From Acheta domesticus (taxonomy: Eukaryota > Arthropoda > Insecta > Orthoptera > Gryllidae): a stretch of 64,000 nucleotides of DNA. Positions within the stretch are counted from its first letter, which is position 1. Each line of letters starts with the position of its first letter. The position numbers and the translations under genes were made by a program. The DNA is taken from the NCBI GenBank assembly GCA_031308135.1, contig JAHLJT010000631.1, positions 171,733,612 through 171,797,611 of the forward strand. The letters are read 5' to 3'. The notes below the pieces were generated by a model. It saw only the letters and a program-made list of their open reading frames with translations. It had not been told where the DNA came from and did not search any database. Of this stretch, positions 25,251 through 37,170 are shown one piece after another.

Positions 25251-27679
25251 CCCTGCCTTATTCTCTTTTATGCCATTAAAAAAAATACATAAATTATGCT
25301 CTCACAGACTTCCAGACAATGAATCAACTTTACTTTGGTATAAGTAATCATGATGACAATCAATTTAGAGTAAGTTCTATCGATATACAAATCAAAACAT
25401 TCTATGCAGCTTGAAAATGGCACCCTGTAACAAGGAAAATCTGGCTCTGTAATAGCAGATCTTTTGGAACAAAATGTAATTTGTCAGGCAATCCTATATT
25501 GCAAATTTAAGCACGATTATCATGAATTATAATATTTCAGTAATAAATATTACAATTCATGAAGCTTTGCCCACAATCATTTACATTACTAGAATTCATG
25601 TAATGATTCATGCAGAACATTTCTACAATGTAAAATATTTTTCATGAACACATTGTCGAACACCATGTCTAGCTATCTGTAGCAATGTATAATGAATGAT
25701 ACGCATCACACTTAGCCCTTCAAAATATCAATAAATGTTTATTTCAAGCTAGTTCTGTGTCTTAATAAAAAAAGAAAGTAAACTTGTTGTGCTTAAGAAT
25801 GGAATAAGCATTCTCATACTAGTTAGTTTTCTAATGTTTATGGATTGGGCTAGCCTTTTGGTCTTCCACCATTCCCTGGCCAGCTGCCATCTATTCTTTT
25901 AGGGGACTCCACAAAAAGTGGGACAATTATGGGGAGCATGTAGATAAAATAAAAGAATATTGGAGAAAAAATAAAAGACATTCCAGTAGTTGATGAAATC
26001 TTAACAAATATTTTTGGAGGATATGTCTGGGGAACACAATGTCAATGACAGAGAGAGGTACGATATACATTATAACAAAGAATCTTTCTTAAGAATTTTA
26101 TCATGACGGTAGTTCACGATTATTAAAAACCTGGAATAAACTTTATTTATAATATACATTTACAAAAGAATGCACTATGCATTGCAACTGAACTGTCATT
26201 CTCAATAGATTTGGAAAAACCATTGAATATGATGCAAACCTGGTATGCTATAGTTTCAACAAAGATTAACCTTATGGTTAATGTTCAATTGTAGATGCAC
26301 AACTGATGAAACAACATTTCATTTCCTAGCATTCCAACTGGGTCTGGACCATCACTTCTTAATATTTTATTGGAGCAAGTTTTGTTGCCAATTTTACACG
26401 TTTTCCTTTAATCACTAATAGAAATTGATTTAATATTGAAAACAGTTTCCGTATCTCCAGAGATTTGTTTTAACCCTTCAGAAGCACTCAGCACTACATA
26501 GAGGCAGGGAAGTGCATTACCAGGGGGAGGGGAGTATTGAATACTCTAAATTTGCATTACATAATTTATGCACAGCCCCAATTTCTAATACTGGTTTTGA
26601 GCAGTGACTCCAATGTTTCTCTCCTTACATCCCACATGCATTTTCAATATCTTCAACACCGTAGGCTAATTTTTATACTGAAAATAACAATTGCCTTACC
26701 TTCAATTTTCTCACAATCCCTATAAGCACAGCAAGAGTGTATTTAACTGGTGTAATCAATATATTTATCCACTACTCAACTGGCAACTGGGAATTATTTG
26801 GCATGCATTTGTAATGAAAACTAGAGTAGAATATTTTCATTTGAATTATGTAAGTGAATGAGAGGGTTAGCTGTTCAGGGAGTAGTTTCTAAGGTAGTTA
26901 CAATAACATTGTAAATTCAATATTATTGTGCAACTATATATTTACTGTGCCATTTATATTATAGACATCCCTGTTTCAATAATTTTAAAAAAAGTTATAT
27001 TTACTACCATAAATATAACAATTTGAGTACCACAACCTGATGAAAAGGAGAAATAGGTACAAAGACGACGCCTTCTCTAGTAACAATAAACAAGTTACGG
27101 AAGACTGGCTTATTTACTTTTACAAGCTAATGAATAATTAAACAGTTAAATTAAACGGCTACATTTGCATTAATATTGACTTCATGGAACGTTAGAAATT
27201 CATTAAGTCACTTAAAAATTACCATATATGTAAATTCAATTAACATAAATAATTGAGGTATTTATTAATCTTAACATAACTCATTAACAGCTGAAACCAT
27301 TACGAAATTGATAATATTACCATCTCAAAAGCATTACCAACACAAGTCTGTTCACATAACTTTTAAGGTTGGTTTTTAATTTGCACTTTTTAACAACTCT
27401 TACACTCGTTTATTGATAGGGATTACTCTTTAATTGTTCACAGAGTCAATAGTGGTTTTAGAATATTTTTTTCCAAACAAAAAATGAGACATCATTGTAA
27501 AGCAAATAGTCTCAACTGCATGAAGAGTGCATATGACAACAAAAGCATGAGTTGTTCAGAATATGTTCATAAGTTGACTATTCTGACAGGAAATAGTTTA
27601 TGCTGCCATATTGCCAATCTAGTGCAGCCTACTGCACAATCTGGACTGTATGTGTATATACATAAATAGTAAGTAAAAG

Positions 27680-28000
27680 GAATATTTTGTACAAAATCTG
27701 AGGATGGGACAATACACATTACATGTGTACACCGAAGATTGTCTACCTCCACAGTAATTTCAGGAGACTGCCAGGAGGACACATTAATATGCTTCTATTG
27801 CTGTGCAACAGCAAAAACTACGATCACAGTAATTACAATATTTCAAGCTTGATCTACACTTTTTATTAAATAAGTAAAAAGAAATAATATTTTCTATGTA
27901 ACCTATGGGTGGAAAATACACAGCACATGTAAACCAAAAGCTAGTCCACGCAAGTTCATGAATAAGCACCTTGTGAAACAAAAACCAAGCAAAACCTTTT
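27680..28000 (+). repeat. isolated, diverged satellite monomers
   Basis: At 27,690-27,785 there is 'aaatctgaggatgggacaat' then 'tacaccgaagatt' and 'gagactgccaggaggac'. At about 27,895-27,955 a further remnant reads 'aacctatgggtggaaaatac'. Both follow the monomer order of the array but lie 3 kb beyond it. Confidence 0.6.
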
Positions 28001-30059
28001 ATTCATTTTCACAATGAGTTTCATATACTTCAATGTCATTCAAGTTAAAAAATACTATACTGCTTTTCACATTGTGAAGGCACAATAGGTCTTACAGGGA
28101 ATCAGTGTGTTGTTGTCAACACGAGTCGTTCGGTTGCCCTCTCGCTCAATATCACAGCTACCCTTTTTAACAAGTGTATCTACTAAAAGAAGTTGATAAT
28201 AAGCTTAATAATAGTCATAATATTTTATTAGCATAAATATTAAACAGGGACATTTTACATGTACTCCTCTAATAAAATTGTTTCAACTTTTTTTAAACAA
28301 CAAAATATGTAATTGTTGATTGTGCCATCAAATATTGATTAATTTACACAAATGATATACTATGACCAACACACATCTTTCATCTCGGAACATTACATTC
28401 CTATTCTCATTTCTAAATCATTGAATTTCTTGTAGATATAAATATCCGCACATTATTATATCATTTCTTTCTTTTCAAATTCAATCTCATTTGTACCAAT
28501 AAGCACTAAAACGTAGAATATTTAAAATAAGGTAAACGTTTGTCATTAACATCTTTCATTTCACATACCATCGTTTTAGGAACATTTTGGAAAAGAATTG
28601 CTTGGAATTTGAGACACACTGAACAAAATCATCTTACTTCCATTTCTCTACTGGTCTTATACTTCAGTCCAATTAACTTTATTTTTCTCAGGGTCAGTAT
28701 TTCTCCATTGTCGTATTCAGTTTTCATTCCAAAGCAGGAATGTCTGCTGATGCCTGTTGCTCTGCAAAACTGATTCTAGCGATTGACTCCTTTACCGAAT
28801 GTTTTCCTTTTAAAATCTCTAATATTTTGAAAATGTTTTTCAATACTTAATTATTTCATAATTTCCATTAAGATCTCTTAAAACTGACCCACTACACGAG
28901 TTAACTGATTTTCTTTACCACATAGTTTAGTACGTGCCTATTTTTCTTTACCACTGCACATCCACCTGCAAAAATCAACTGAAGTATACCCAGCAAAATG
29001 AAATTCTCAAAAGGGCTTCTTGTGATAATTCAAGTATTGATTTGAATGATAGCTTCGGCTGTTGACATCATACAAACAAATACTTCCTTTCAGCTCTACG
29101 GGTTACACATCCAACACCTGTGCCTTATCTTTTAGTCGTATCTCCCTTCAAGCCTCACGTCTCGACATCAAAACCAACTTCAAATACCCAGAAGTAATGC
29201 ACCCATGAACTTCAGGAGACTATAGAAATCAATTTTGTCATTTTGCCCAAAACTTTTTTACTGGAAGTTTTTAACTGGACTTCAAGAACAAAAATATCCC
29301 AGAGACCATATATTTTAATGCATAAATTAAAAATTCCCACATTTTCATTGATAATTCATTTTTTTAAAAAACCTGTTCATGTATTGATAAAAGGAAAGTA
29401 TTTACCCCAACTGAAGTAACCGAAATACTTTATCAGTTTTTTCAAAAAATTTCCCCCATTTCACTTTTTTGAATGTTTTAAAGGTTTGAATAAAAGTGTT
29501 AAAAATTTCAGTTCTAACAATATCAAGGGTTTTCATTACTTAATTTAAAAAGTAAACGAACACCACCTTTTTCATGATTACCACTGTGTTCCGCTTCATT
29601 TTCTCTACGGAATGTGTTTCTCTACTTACTTTTGCAACAAACTATTTGGCAACTGCACGAGATTCTCCCATTAGAGTCCATTGTGGCTTCATAACTTGAA
29701 AATGAGTATAGACACAATTACCTCACAAATCCATGTCAGGTCCCAAGAACACATTTGTGAACATAAGGTATTTTTAGAAATGCAGTGATCATCTTTGAAG
29801 CTTGTTTACTCAAAAGTGAGTTTCTTGGCAAGTGGTATAAAATAACCATAACTCATTACTAGTAATATGAGTTGTGTCAATGAAGCAGCCCATAAAAGAC
29901 ATCGTCTCATTATTTCAGTAGTATACCTTCCCTTTGTGGCTCACACACAACCAATCTTTATAAATGAGATGTCTCCAGAAAGAATTTCACAGAGATGAAA
30001 TCAATTGTACTTTGACTAAAAATATAAAAGATTTATTTAAAAAACACATCTAATTATTC

Positions 30060-30340
30060 ATGTAAAAGGCAACCTGCAAACACCATGTCAGGATTTCTGA
30101 ATCCATATCGTTAAATAACTCCTAAACAAAGAGTTCTAGGGCCTTAAAACTAAAATTTTGAGGCCAAAAGCCTCAAAGAAACATTCACATGGTAATCTAG
30201 AGGATGAGATCTTGAACATTCTATTACATTTTTGTCGGTTCGATGCTTCTCGATTCTACTCCTCCAGAGCCCGTAGAATCTGCAACTGTATGTGAAGTTA
30301 CTAATTGCTTGATATTCAATGCAACTGAATTGCACGGATG
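30060..30340 (-). repeat. dispersed repeat shared with 56,700-56,940
   Basis: The reverse complement of this segment aligns by eye with 56,700-56,940. Shared landmarks in the same order are 'aaaaatgtaatagaatg', 'aatgtttctttga', 'ggcctcaaaattttagtttt', 'ccctagaa' and 'ttgtttagga/ttcgtttagga', followed by 'acgatat.gattc'. No coding signal was found. Confidence 0.7.
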
Positions 30341-31652
30341 TATCTCTTCGCTCAATAAAGTTAAATAAGAGTAGTTTGTATAGGCAAGAGTGTATTATAT
30401 TGTTATCAATTGCAAGGTGAGATATAGAACAAGTGATGGAGGATAAGAGGGTCTTGGAAAAAAAAAAAAAGAAAACACTTAATATGCAAATGAAAAAATA
30501 AGGAAGAGTGTGGGGTACAGCTTACAAGAGTTCTCGCATGGGTATGCTAGTATTCTTTAAACCAACTTCAATAGCTTCCATGCAGAAGCAGAACTTTGGA
30601 ATTAGCTTTTATGGAACCTTACACCAAAATGTGAAACAAATTTTCAAACATTGCAACAAATTCCAAATGTAATAAAAAGGAATAGATAATAGATCAGAGA
30701 TAATTTGAGTGTAATAAAAAGATGTTTGCTCCAATCATCCTAAATTATGTTTACACAACTAATTCTAACAACTTTATACTAGTTGCGCGACTTTTCTTGA
30801 CGTCTCCCAACGAGGTGCGGGGAGGGGACGTTACTGCCTACGTCACATCAGACGGGTGTTGCAAACTGTAACATTAATACTAGTTGCACCTCTTTCGCTC
30901 TTAATACAACAGGATATTATAGACGATAAAAACAGAACAAATAATAATGTAATTAATAGCAGCCACAAGTGAAAATAATTAATGATAATATTTCTTATTA
31001 ATGAAATATAATATAAGTGTATGTACTTAATTTTCATCTTATGAATAATTTGAATCATTGCTTTAATCCGAAAGCAGCAGTAGGCAGCCCTGATAATCTT
31101 GCCATGCCATTCCATGTGAGACCAAGATTTTGACCAGGCCGTGCCGAATCGTGCTAGGTTGAACACTAGGGAGCTCAGAATTCAAGAAAGTCACGCAAGT
31201 AGTACTACTGTACAACTACACACTTCTACTGCTCTGTTGCTTAAAGAACTGGATACTTAATAGAGCCAAATAGAAGAACAAAAAGCATCTCTTGCCCATT
31301 CCTGCATCCCTGTGCCCATTCAAGATTTAACAGTGGGTTTCTTTTCAAAACTATCAAAACAAAGAGTTAACTCAAGATGGCACACAAAAACACGTCTTTC
31401 AAGAAATGGCATTGCTTGTTTATACGATTCTTTCTTGTAAGAAAGTAGTATGAGGGACTGCCAAACGATTGTTTCTCGATGCATCAGCCAAATGTTAATA
31501 AGAATCTCTTAAAAATGTGACAAACAATTTCAAGTAATTGTGCACAAGTTAAAATATATTTTAGACATCTTTAAAATCAATACACCATTGTTTTAATAAA
31601 AATAACTTATTTGAATTTGACATTAACACATTTTAATGAAGAATGAATTTAC

Positions 31653-31913
31653 CTGTTTGCCACGTCTGGATGAGGGACATAGAAATCTTTGCGAAATGGC
31701 TGTAATCTACTTAAATCCCAATGAGGTTTTCTTAAGCCACTACCAGGTTGACCCCTCTTCCCCCTGCCACCACCTCTTCGGTCATCCCTGTACCTATCCC
31801 TACTTCTGCTTCTATCTCTGCTGCGATCACGGCTGCGGTCTCTACTGCGATCTCTGCTTCTGTCTCGCCTCCTGTCTCTATCCCTATCACGATCACGATC
31901 CCTGTCACGATCT
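31653..31913 (-). CDS. p68-like helicase, coding exon 2 (RD/RS-rich N-terminus)
   Basis: This 261-bp exon follows a TTTTTCAG acceptor and ends at AACAG|GTAAAT. It encodes roughly residues 6-92: an Arg-Asp repeat, Arg-Ser repeats, a Gly/Arg-rich patch, and then the conserved p68 N-terminal extension with 'KPHWDLSRLQPFRKDFYVPH'. That last stretch has its counterpart in the tandem paralogue at 6,485, with the same phase-2 donor position. Confidence 0.92.
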
Positions 31914-32918
31914 CTGAAAAATACAAATATGTTAAGCAAATTACAAGTGTGAATTACTCTGAGAAATATTAACACAACTTTTAGTAATTTATTAATATTT
32001 TATACCAGAGAAACATTGTTAGAAGGTGACTGACTTCACCAAAAAGTCCATTTGGTGAAGCTAATTTGCCTTCTAAATTCTGTAGCATCCATCTATGAGT
32101 TTTCTTTAACAAAAACTTGCTTCTAACAGAAGGATGCGTAAGTTATTTCATTTAAGATGAGTAACAAAATATAAGTTTTTTTTAAACCTCAAATAATACT
32201 ACCAACAATATTTGCTTTTGTTTCACATTAGCATTTCACATTAGAGTAAATGACAGTTTTATGAAAATATGATCGTAATTACCATTCCGTTTGAAAAACT
32301 TATGAATTCTTTAATTTACATTCGAGTATCACATACTACGAATTATCCCAATGAACCCAATTAAATTGATACACGTCCTACTGAACTTAATTCAGTTTTC
32401 AAGGACTAGCTTTAAAAAAATTCTTAACATTCATTAATTTAAACAGCACAAAAACCACTTGAATTGTTCCATTTAATGCTAATACAGGTTACCTGATGGG
32501 TAAGCAATAAATCGAATGGCGTATAACGACATGTTGAATTTTATAATTGAGTAATGATGGAGGTGCACATCGTAAACCATACGACCTACATAACTAATTT
32601 CTACTCGTTATTTCTCCAGAACTATGAAATGGAATTACTATTCATTATTCCAGAAACTTTAACCACTACGCTCAAGATATCTTCACGAGAATTAAGTTTT
32701 TAACACGCTACTCTCGAATATGGATGCCTAAGCAAAACGATCAATACTCCAAACGGGATGCTTTTACGAAAACCGTGGTGATTTACAATATTGTGAAATA
32801 TTACATTCAACTACAAAACACATCTACGAATAAGTACATCCCTCACTAACTACCAGAAATTTCAATTATAAGTCTCTAAACTATCCTTTATCGGAAAATG
32901 CTTTGTACACCAACTTAC

Positions 32919-32935
32919 CTTCCAGACCTTCCCAT
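32919..32935 (-). CDS. p68-like helicase, coding exon 1 (start codon)
   Basis: This 17-base coding segment reads M-G-R-S-G and ends in AG before a strong donor (GTAAGTTG). It joins in phase 2 to exon 2, so that the sequence continues R-D-R-D. The start was chosen because it is the only ATG next to a consensus donor whose phase fits exon 2. The 5' UTR extends to higher coordinates and its limit is not known. Confidence 0.8.
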
Positions 32936-33120
32936 TTCCCTTAACGATGTAAAGGATAACGATTTGCGAGAATATACCGTGAGAGGCACGGGAATATGCT
33001 ATAAACGGAATAATGCGTTACTCCACTATAGCATCAGACTACCCGTTCCACACTTTCCATCAAAATGGCTGCGTTCGTGCGTTTTGGGAGACCTGGGAGA
33101 CCAGAATTCTTTGCAAACAC
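32936..33120 (-). promoter_or_regulatory. probable 5' UTR and core promoter of the helicase
   Basis: This stretch lies just upstream of the start codon and is richer in CpG than its surroundings. It contains CAAAATGGC (33,061-33,069), a match to the YY1/Pleiohomeotic-type core often found near start sites of housekeeping genes. No TATA box is obvious. The placement is inferred from gene structure. Confidence 0.35.
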
Positions 33121-33254
33121 ACCACCCAAAGAGTTGTATAAAATGTATTCGTGCGCCGTAGAAACGATTGAATAAAATTGTTTTACCTATTTTTCAAACC
33201 ACAAATACAAGCAATTCTTATAATACGATAAAGTAATATTTATAAAGACGCAAT

Positions 33255-33606
33255 TTACGAAAAAAAATGATCCAAACAATGCACTATTTTCGCAGAATTT
33301 GGAACCTCAGTAACCTCCAAAGTAGTTACAATCGCTGAAATGTTGAGATCACTGGGGCACCTTTCACGTGCGGGCATCCACACACTCACTCGAATGAGGA
33401 GTCTCTTCAGCATTAGATTTAACAATTTCTTTGGAAGCATCACGTTTAGCAGAACAGACTTCACGCATGATTCTCTTTGGACCTGTCTGCTCATGGGCCT
33501 CCTCTATTTCCCGCAGAACTCCACAGAACTCAGTGACGTGGAATTTCATTATTTGCGAATAGTATATCTGGTTATTTGTATGTAAGGAGTTACCTTGTAT
33601 TGACAA
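33255..33606 (-). CDS. unrecognised short ORF region
   Basis: Two overlapping minus-strand frames are open here. One reads MKFHVTEFCGVLREIEEAHE and continues with a Lys/Glu/Ser-rich stretch, with amino-acid use more protein-like than its surroundings. There is no start context, splice signal or family match I can defend. It could be an exon remnant or part of a mobile element. Confidence 0.15.
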
Positions 33607-33759
33607 ATTTTGTAACGAGACTTAATGAAGAATGGTTGCCATACATTTGAATAAATTCCAAATTCGGTGATAATTGAGTTAAGAGAATCATATTTTTGTA
33701 CTCGATAAAGATTTCTCTCCAAGAATTTTACCGATCCGCAGTTGCTCACATTTGTTCGT

Positions 33760-33940
33760 ATGTATACGGGAATAGCAATGGCGAAAAATTATCTGTAATA
33801 TGCAGTACATTTTATTTTCTCGTATACTTCACGTGGTGTAGAGAAAGTTATGTAAAGCTACGGTGAAAAACTGTGATTTTTCAGCAGAAAAATTCGTATT
33901 GAAAGGTTCCTGATACTGAAAAAGCGGACAATTAATTTTC
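33760..33940. repeat. small fragment of the long dispersed repeat
   Basis: 'gtatacggga' and 'ctcgtatac' bracket a segment containing 'gaaagttatgtaaagc' and 'tttttcagcagaaaaattcg', all terminal motifs of the 53-61 kb repeat family. It is a short, rearranged copy. Confidence 0.45.
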
Positions 33941-33962
33941 CACTAAGTAGTAATTACTTTCT

Positions 33963-34556
33963 CTCACACGTTTGGGTCATTTCATGTTAAAATTACCCAG
34001 TTAATTTACATCACTATCTCAGATTCAGATGAAATTTAACACATACGTAGTATGAATGAAGAATAAGAAAACCACAAATTTTGGGTAAAATATTTCCAAT
34101 CGTTTGTGAAATACAGCCATGTAAAATTTTACAAAATTGGGTTACCGATAATTTTTAAATTGATGTAGAACCTCTCCTAATTAAGATAAAGAGCTGGAAC
34201 AGGTGTCAATTTTCAGCTTTCTTTATGGCCTTTTATATGATATACAACTCAATAGGGGTTGGGTTAAAAAAGATTTTCAAATTTGAATTTAAAATATTGA
34301 TTTTGCGTTTTTTCAAAATGCTCCTCTTCAAAAAAATTGAAAAAATTCTAAAATAATCCGTATATGTTTCCAAACAGATGGTGCAAGTTTAAACATGGCA
34401 CTGCAATGGGTTCATATGGTAATCTTTAATTAAAATGCACAATATTTACTTATTTTAGATATTACTGATTTAAAATGCATTTTATTACACATTATAACAT
34501 CTAATATATACAAATTATTAATTTAGTGTTTGTTGTTGGTGAGTGTATTGTTTTAT
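33963..34556 (-). repeat. dispersed repeat flanking the retroelement, inverted copy of 51,441-52,020
   Basis: The reverse complement matches 51,441-52,020 over its length ('ctcaccaacaacaaa ... ccctattgagttgtatatca ... tacatcaatttaaaaatt ... ttcattcatacta ... atgaccc'). It looks more diverged than the adjoining retroelement coding sequence. The outer end 'gggtcatttcatg' resembles the TIR of the element at 35,228-37,046. Confidence 0.75.
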
Positions 34557-34589
34557 TATAAGGAGCAGATCCGGTGACTGTCAGTGCCT

Positions 34590-35226
34590 CTACAACACTT
34601 TGCACAAAATGTACGCTGTTCCAAACAAAGCGATTTCTTGCACTTCCCAGTCCTTTGAATGACCTGAAAGTTTAGCCAAGTTCTTACACAAATTTTGCGG
34701 AACAAATCCCAGAGCTCCGATAACTATCGGTACGACCTGTGCTTTTACGCCCCACATTCGGCTGATCTCAATTTCCAAACTCTTGTATTTAAGACGTTTC
34801 TCTGCCTCCTTGGTTACGACATTTTGATCGCAAGGCACAGCAACATCCACAAGTAGACACGATTTTTTCTCAAAATCCGGGATAACAATATCCGGCTTGT
34901 TTGCTGCTATCGTGCGATCCCTTTGAATTTGTTGGTCGTACAATATTGTACACAATCCAACCGATGTCACCGGTTTTGGTGAATGTTCGTACCACTTGAG
35001 GCATGTGTTTGGAACTTCGAGAGCTGTACAGATCTGCCAGTGGAGGTAACTACACACCCCGTCGTGTCTTTTTAAGTATTCGGTTTTTGCTAGAATTGGA
35101 CAAGCTGAAACAATATGATGAATGGTTTCTACTTGCTCTTGGCAAATGCGGCATTTGTCGTCTTGGGAAATTTTGAGAACCGCTTTATCATTATGTCGTG
35201 TTCTCAACGCATGATCTTGAGCAGCT
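34590..35226 (-). pseudogene. CCHC and restriction-like endonuclease domain fragment
   Basis: The ORF contains CRICQEQVETIHHIVSAC, the C-x2-C-x7-H-x4-C knuckle typical of retroelements with a C-terminal restriction-like endonuclease. KPDIVIPDFEKKSCLLVDVA follows, matching the PD...D layout of the PD-(D/E)XK nuclease fold, then a conserved Lys-rich helix and the C-terminal end. The nuclease nicks the target for target-primed reverse transcription. It is separated from its RT by inserted DNA. Confidence 0.9.
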
Positions 35227-35227
35227 G

Positions 35228-37046
35228 GGTCATTCCATGCAAAATTTCAGGTTTTCTGACAGTGAGTCTCAGATTTTTTCATATTTTATTACATTAATCT
35301 ACTAATGATGAACAGTTAAAAGATAATTTATGGAATTAATATCTTCAGCAGTTTAGCAACAATTACGGGTTAAACATGGACGATGACACAATGTACTCAA
35401 TAATGATAATAATTATGACGTTCATAAAATGAATAAAACTTTAAAACGGGCACATTATTTTGAAGATAAATGATCATATTTTAAGCAGTTGATAATATAT
35501 TAAGGATTGATACATTTGTTTATAATAAAAAATGCTAATAAATTAAACAAATATATTTTTCTTCAAAAGTAATATTTTCTTTTCTTTCATATTTTACACA
35601 CTGCAAGAAGAACCAATAAATAACCATTCTGCAAACTGTCGCGATGGAATCTTAAAAAATGGGTAAGTTATTAAATAAAAAGTATACGCGCATTTTGCTC
35701 TTAAGGTTGAAAGTCGCGTGCCTTTGCCCAGCGAGGGGTGACGCAAGGTCGTAGGCAAGCACCGCCAAGTTCATTCCCTAGGGATATCCATCGATGCCTT
35801 CGAAGGGATCCTGACACCAGTTTACATGCTTAGTTTTCGCGTGTTACTGTTCAGTGATACATCGTGATAGAAAATGCCAAAGATTGTGAATACGTTTAAC
35901 AGGCTGTGGTGCTGCAATCCATTCGGACTCGAGAAGCACAAAAGTCGGGTGGGTAAGAGAAAGATTACAGTGGCGATGCGGAAGAAAATATCGAATTTAG
36001 TGGTAGGTGAAGCAATATGCGATGTGTCGTCACAAAATATCCAAAATGCCCAATGCAGATCTTAGTGACTCAACTGAAACAGTGAAGTGAAAACGTTAAA
36101 TGAAGAGGAGTACGTAGCCCCAGGAGTTGCAGAGGAAGCCACTATCAGTAATGTAAACATTTTGTATCCTCTGGGTCAATCACCATTGTCATTGCGAAAA
36201 CAAACCCGAGAGATATCGTACACAAGGGGAAAGGTGAGTGCCGTAAATAAAACAGTTTCTGAATTATTTCAAGTGAGTAGAGAAAGCAATGATGGAGAAG
36301 AAATGTTGACACAATACAAAGAAAAATTTTCAAACGTGAAAACAGCTAATGAGAAATACATGATTTTAACGTGTTTACCAAAAAGTTGGAGTGAACAAAA
36401 AATAATGGTCGAATTTGGCATATCTCTTCATGTAGCTCCTACGGCAAAATTAACACCTAGAGAAGTAGTTTTGCGAAATCCACCATCGCGCGGCGGAGGA
36501 AAACTGTAACGCCGAGCGCTGACGAGGAGCGCTGAGGCGCGGCGGCTCTAGCAGCTGAGACGAGTTCGTTAATGGAGCGCCAGTAAGATACTTTTATTCA
36601 TAACTTTGAAACCATTCAAGATTCCATGATGAAATTTACAGAGTAGCTTGAAAGTAGTTTCAGCAATTTTCCATCCAAAATTCAAGAATTTAAAAATATT
36701 ATATTTCCATTTATTGCATTTTTTAGAATTTGTTTACTTCCTAATTGTTAAAGACTCAAGGTAAAAAAAAATCTTTAGCGTAAAATTATCCTTTACATTT
36801 CTTCTACAAATGGTGTCACTTTCATATATTTTGCTTGTTTGCATATCATCGGAAAAAAATCATAACGGAATGTCTACAGACTGCTAACCTAATATTTCAA
36901 GTGCCCATTGTTGCTAAACAATGAATGATGAGACAAAAATATTGTACCTGGTTCATGCAGGTATCATAATAAGTAAGGTGGCAAAATATTTTTAAATTCT
37001 GAGATGTAGTGTCAGATTTCCTACTTTTTTGCATGGAATGACCCAA
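35228..37046 (+). mobile_element. DNA-transposon-like element with 'gggtcattccatgcaaaa' inverted termini
   Basis: The left end 'gggtcattccatgcaaaa' (35,228) and the right end 'tttttgcatggaatgaccc' (to 37,046) form about 18-bp inverted repeats. Inside, on the plus strand, frames at 35,874-36,065 and 36,087-36,509 look like the remains of one protein. It sits within the minus-strand retroelement. I see no clear target duplication, because one side abuts another fragment. The superfamily cannot be assigned with confidence. Confidence 0.6.
35874..36509 (+). pseudogene. putative transposon protein remnant, two frames
   Basis: The first frame begins MPKIVNTFNRLWCCNPFGLE and the second carries 'ILTCLPKSWSEQKIMVEFGI'. 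The second resembles a helix-turn-helix-like segment ('LPKSWS..KI..EFG.S') that I associate with widespread uncharacterised arthropod transposon proteins. A stop and frame change separate the two. No catalytic core is visible. Function is inferred only from position inside the TIR element. Confidence 0.4.
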
Positions 37047-37170
37047 ATACTATCAGAAAGTATTTTCGATACAAATACAAAATACATGTTTAAATATGTA
37101 TTTTCGATACAAAATACAAATTACAAAAGTATCGAAAATACGTATTTTAAATACAAGTTGCCCAACTCTG
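37047..37170 (-). mobile_element. hAT-like end fragment with GTATTTTCGATAC subterminal repeats
   Basis: Read on the minus strand it starts CAGAGTTGGGCAAC, a hAT-type terminus, and contains repeated 'gtattttcgatac' and its inverse. It adjoins the retroelement at the 'gtagaca' junction and is cut off by the TIR element. Only one end is present. Confidence 0.5.

Larger units (their letters stand above)
25250..31652. other. remainder of helicase intron 2, no gene recognised
   Basis: This is AT-rich and non-coding on inspection, apart from the satellite remnants at 27.7-28.0 kb and the dispersed repeat at 30.06-30.34 kb. A short GC-rich patch near 30,780-30,860 contains 'tgacgt' elements and is flanked by two 'actagttgc' copies. 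Confidence 0.45.

Noticed and set aside
31636..31972. Plus-strand ORFs opposite helicase exon 2
   Set aside because: Antisense readings of Arg-Asp repeat codons.
33065..33172. 36-codon plus-strand ORF (MAAFVRFGRPGRPEFFANTP) near the helicase promoter
   Set aside because: Very short, ends at TAA with no donor site nearby, and overlaps the presumed promoter; a divergent gene start cannot be supported.
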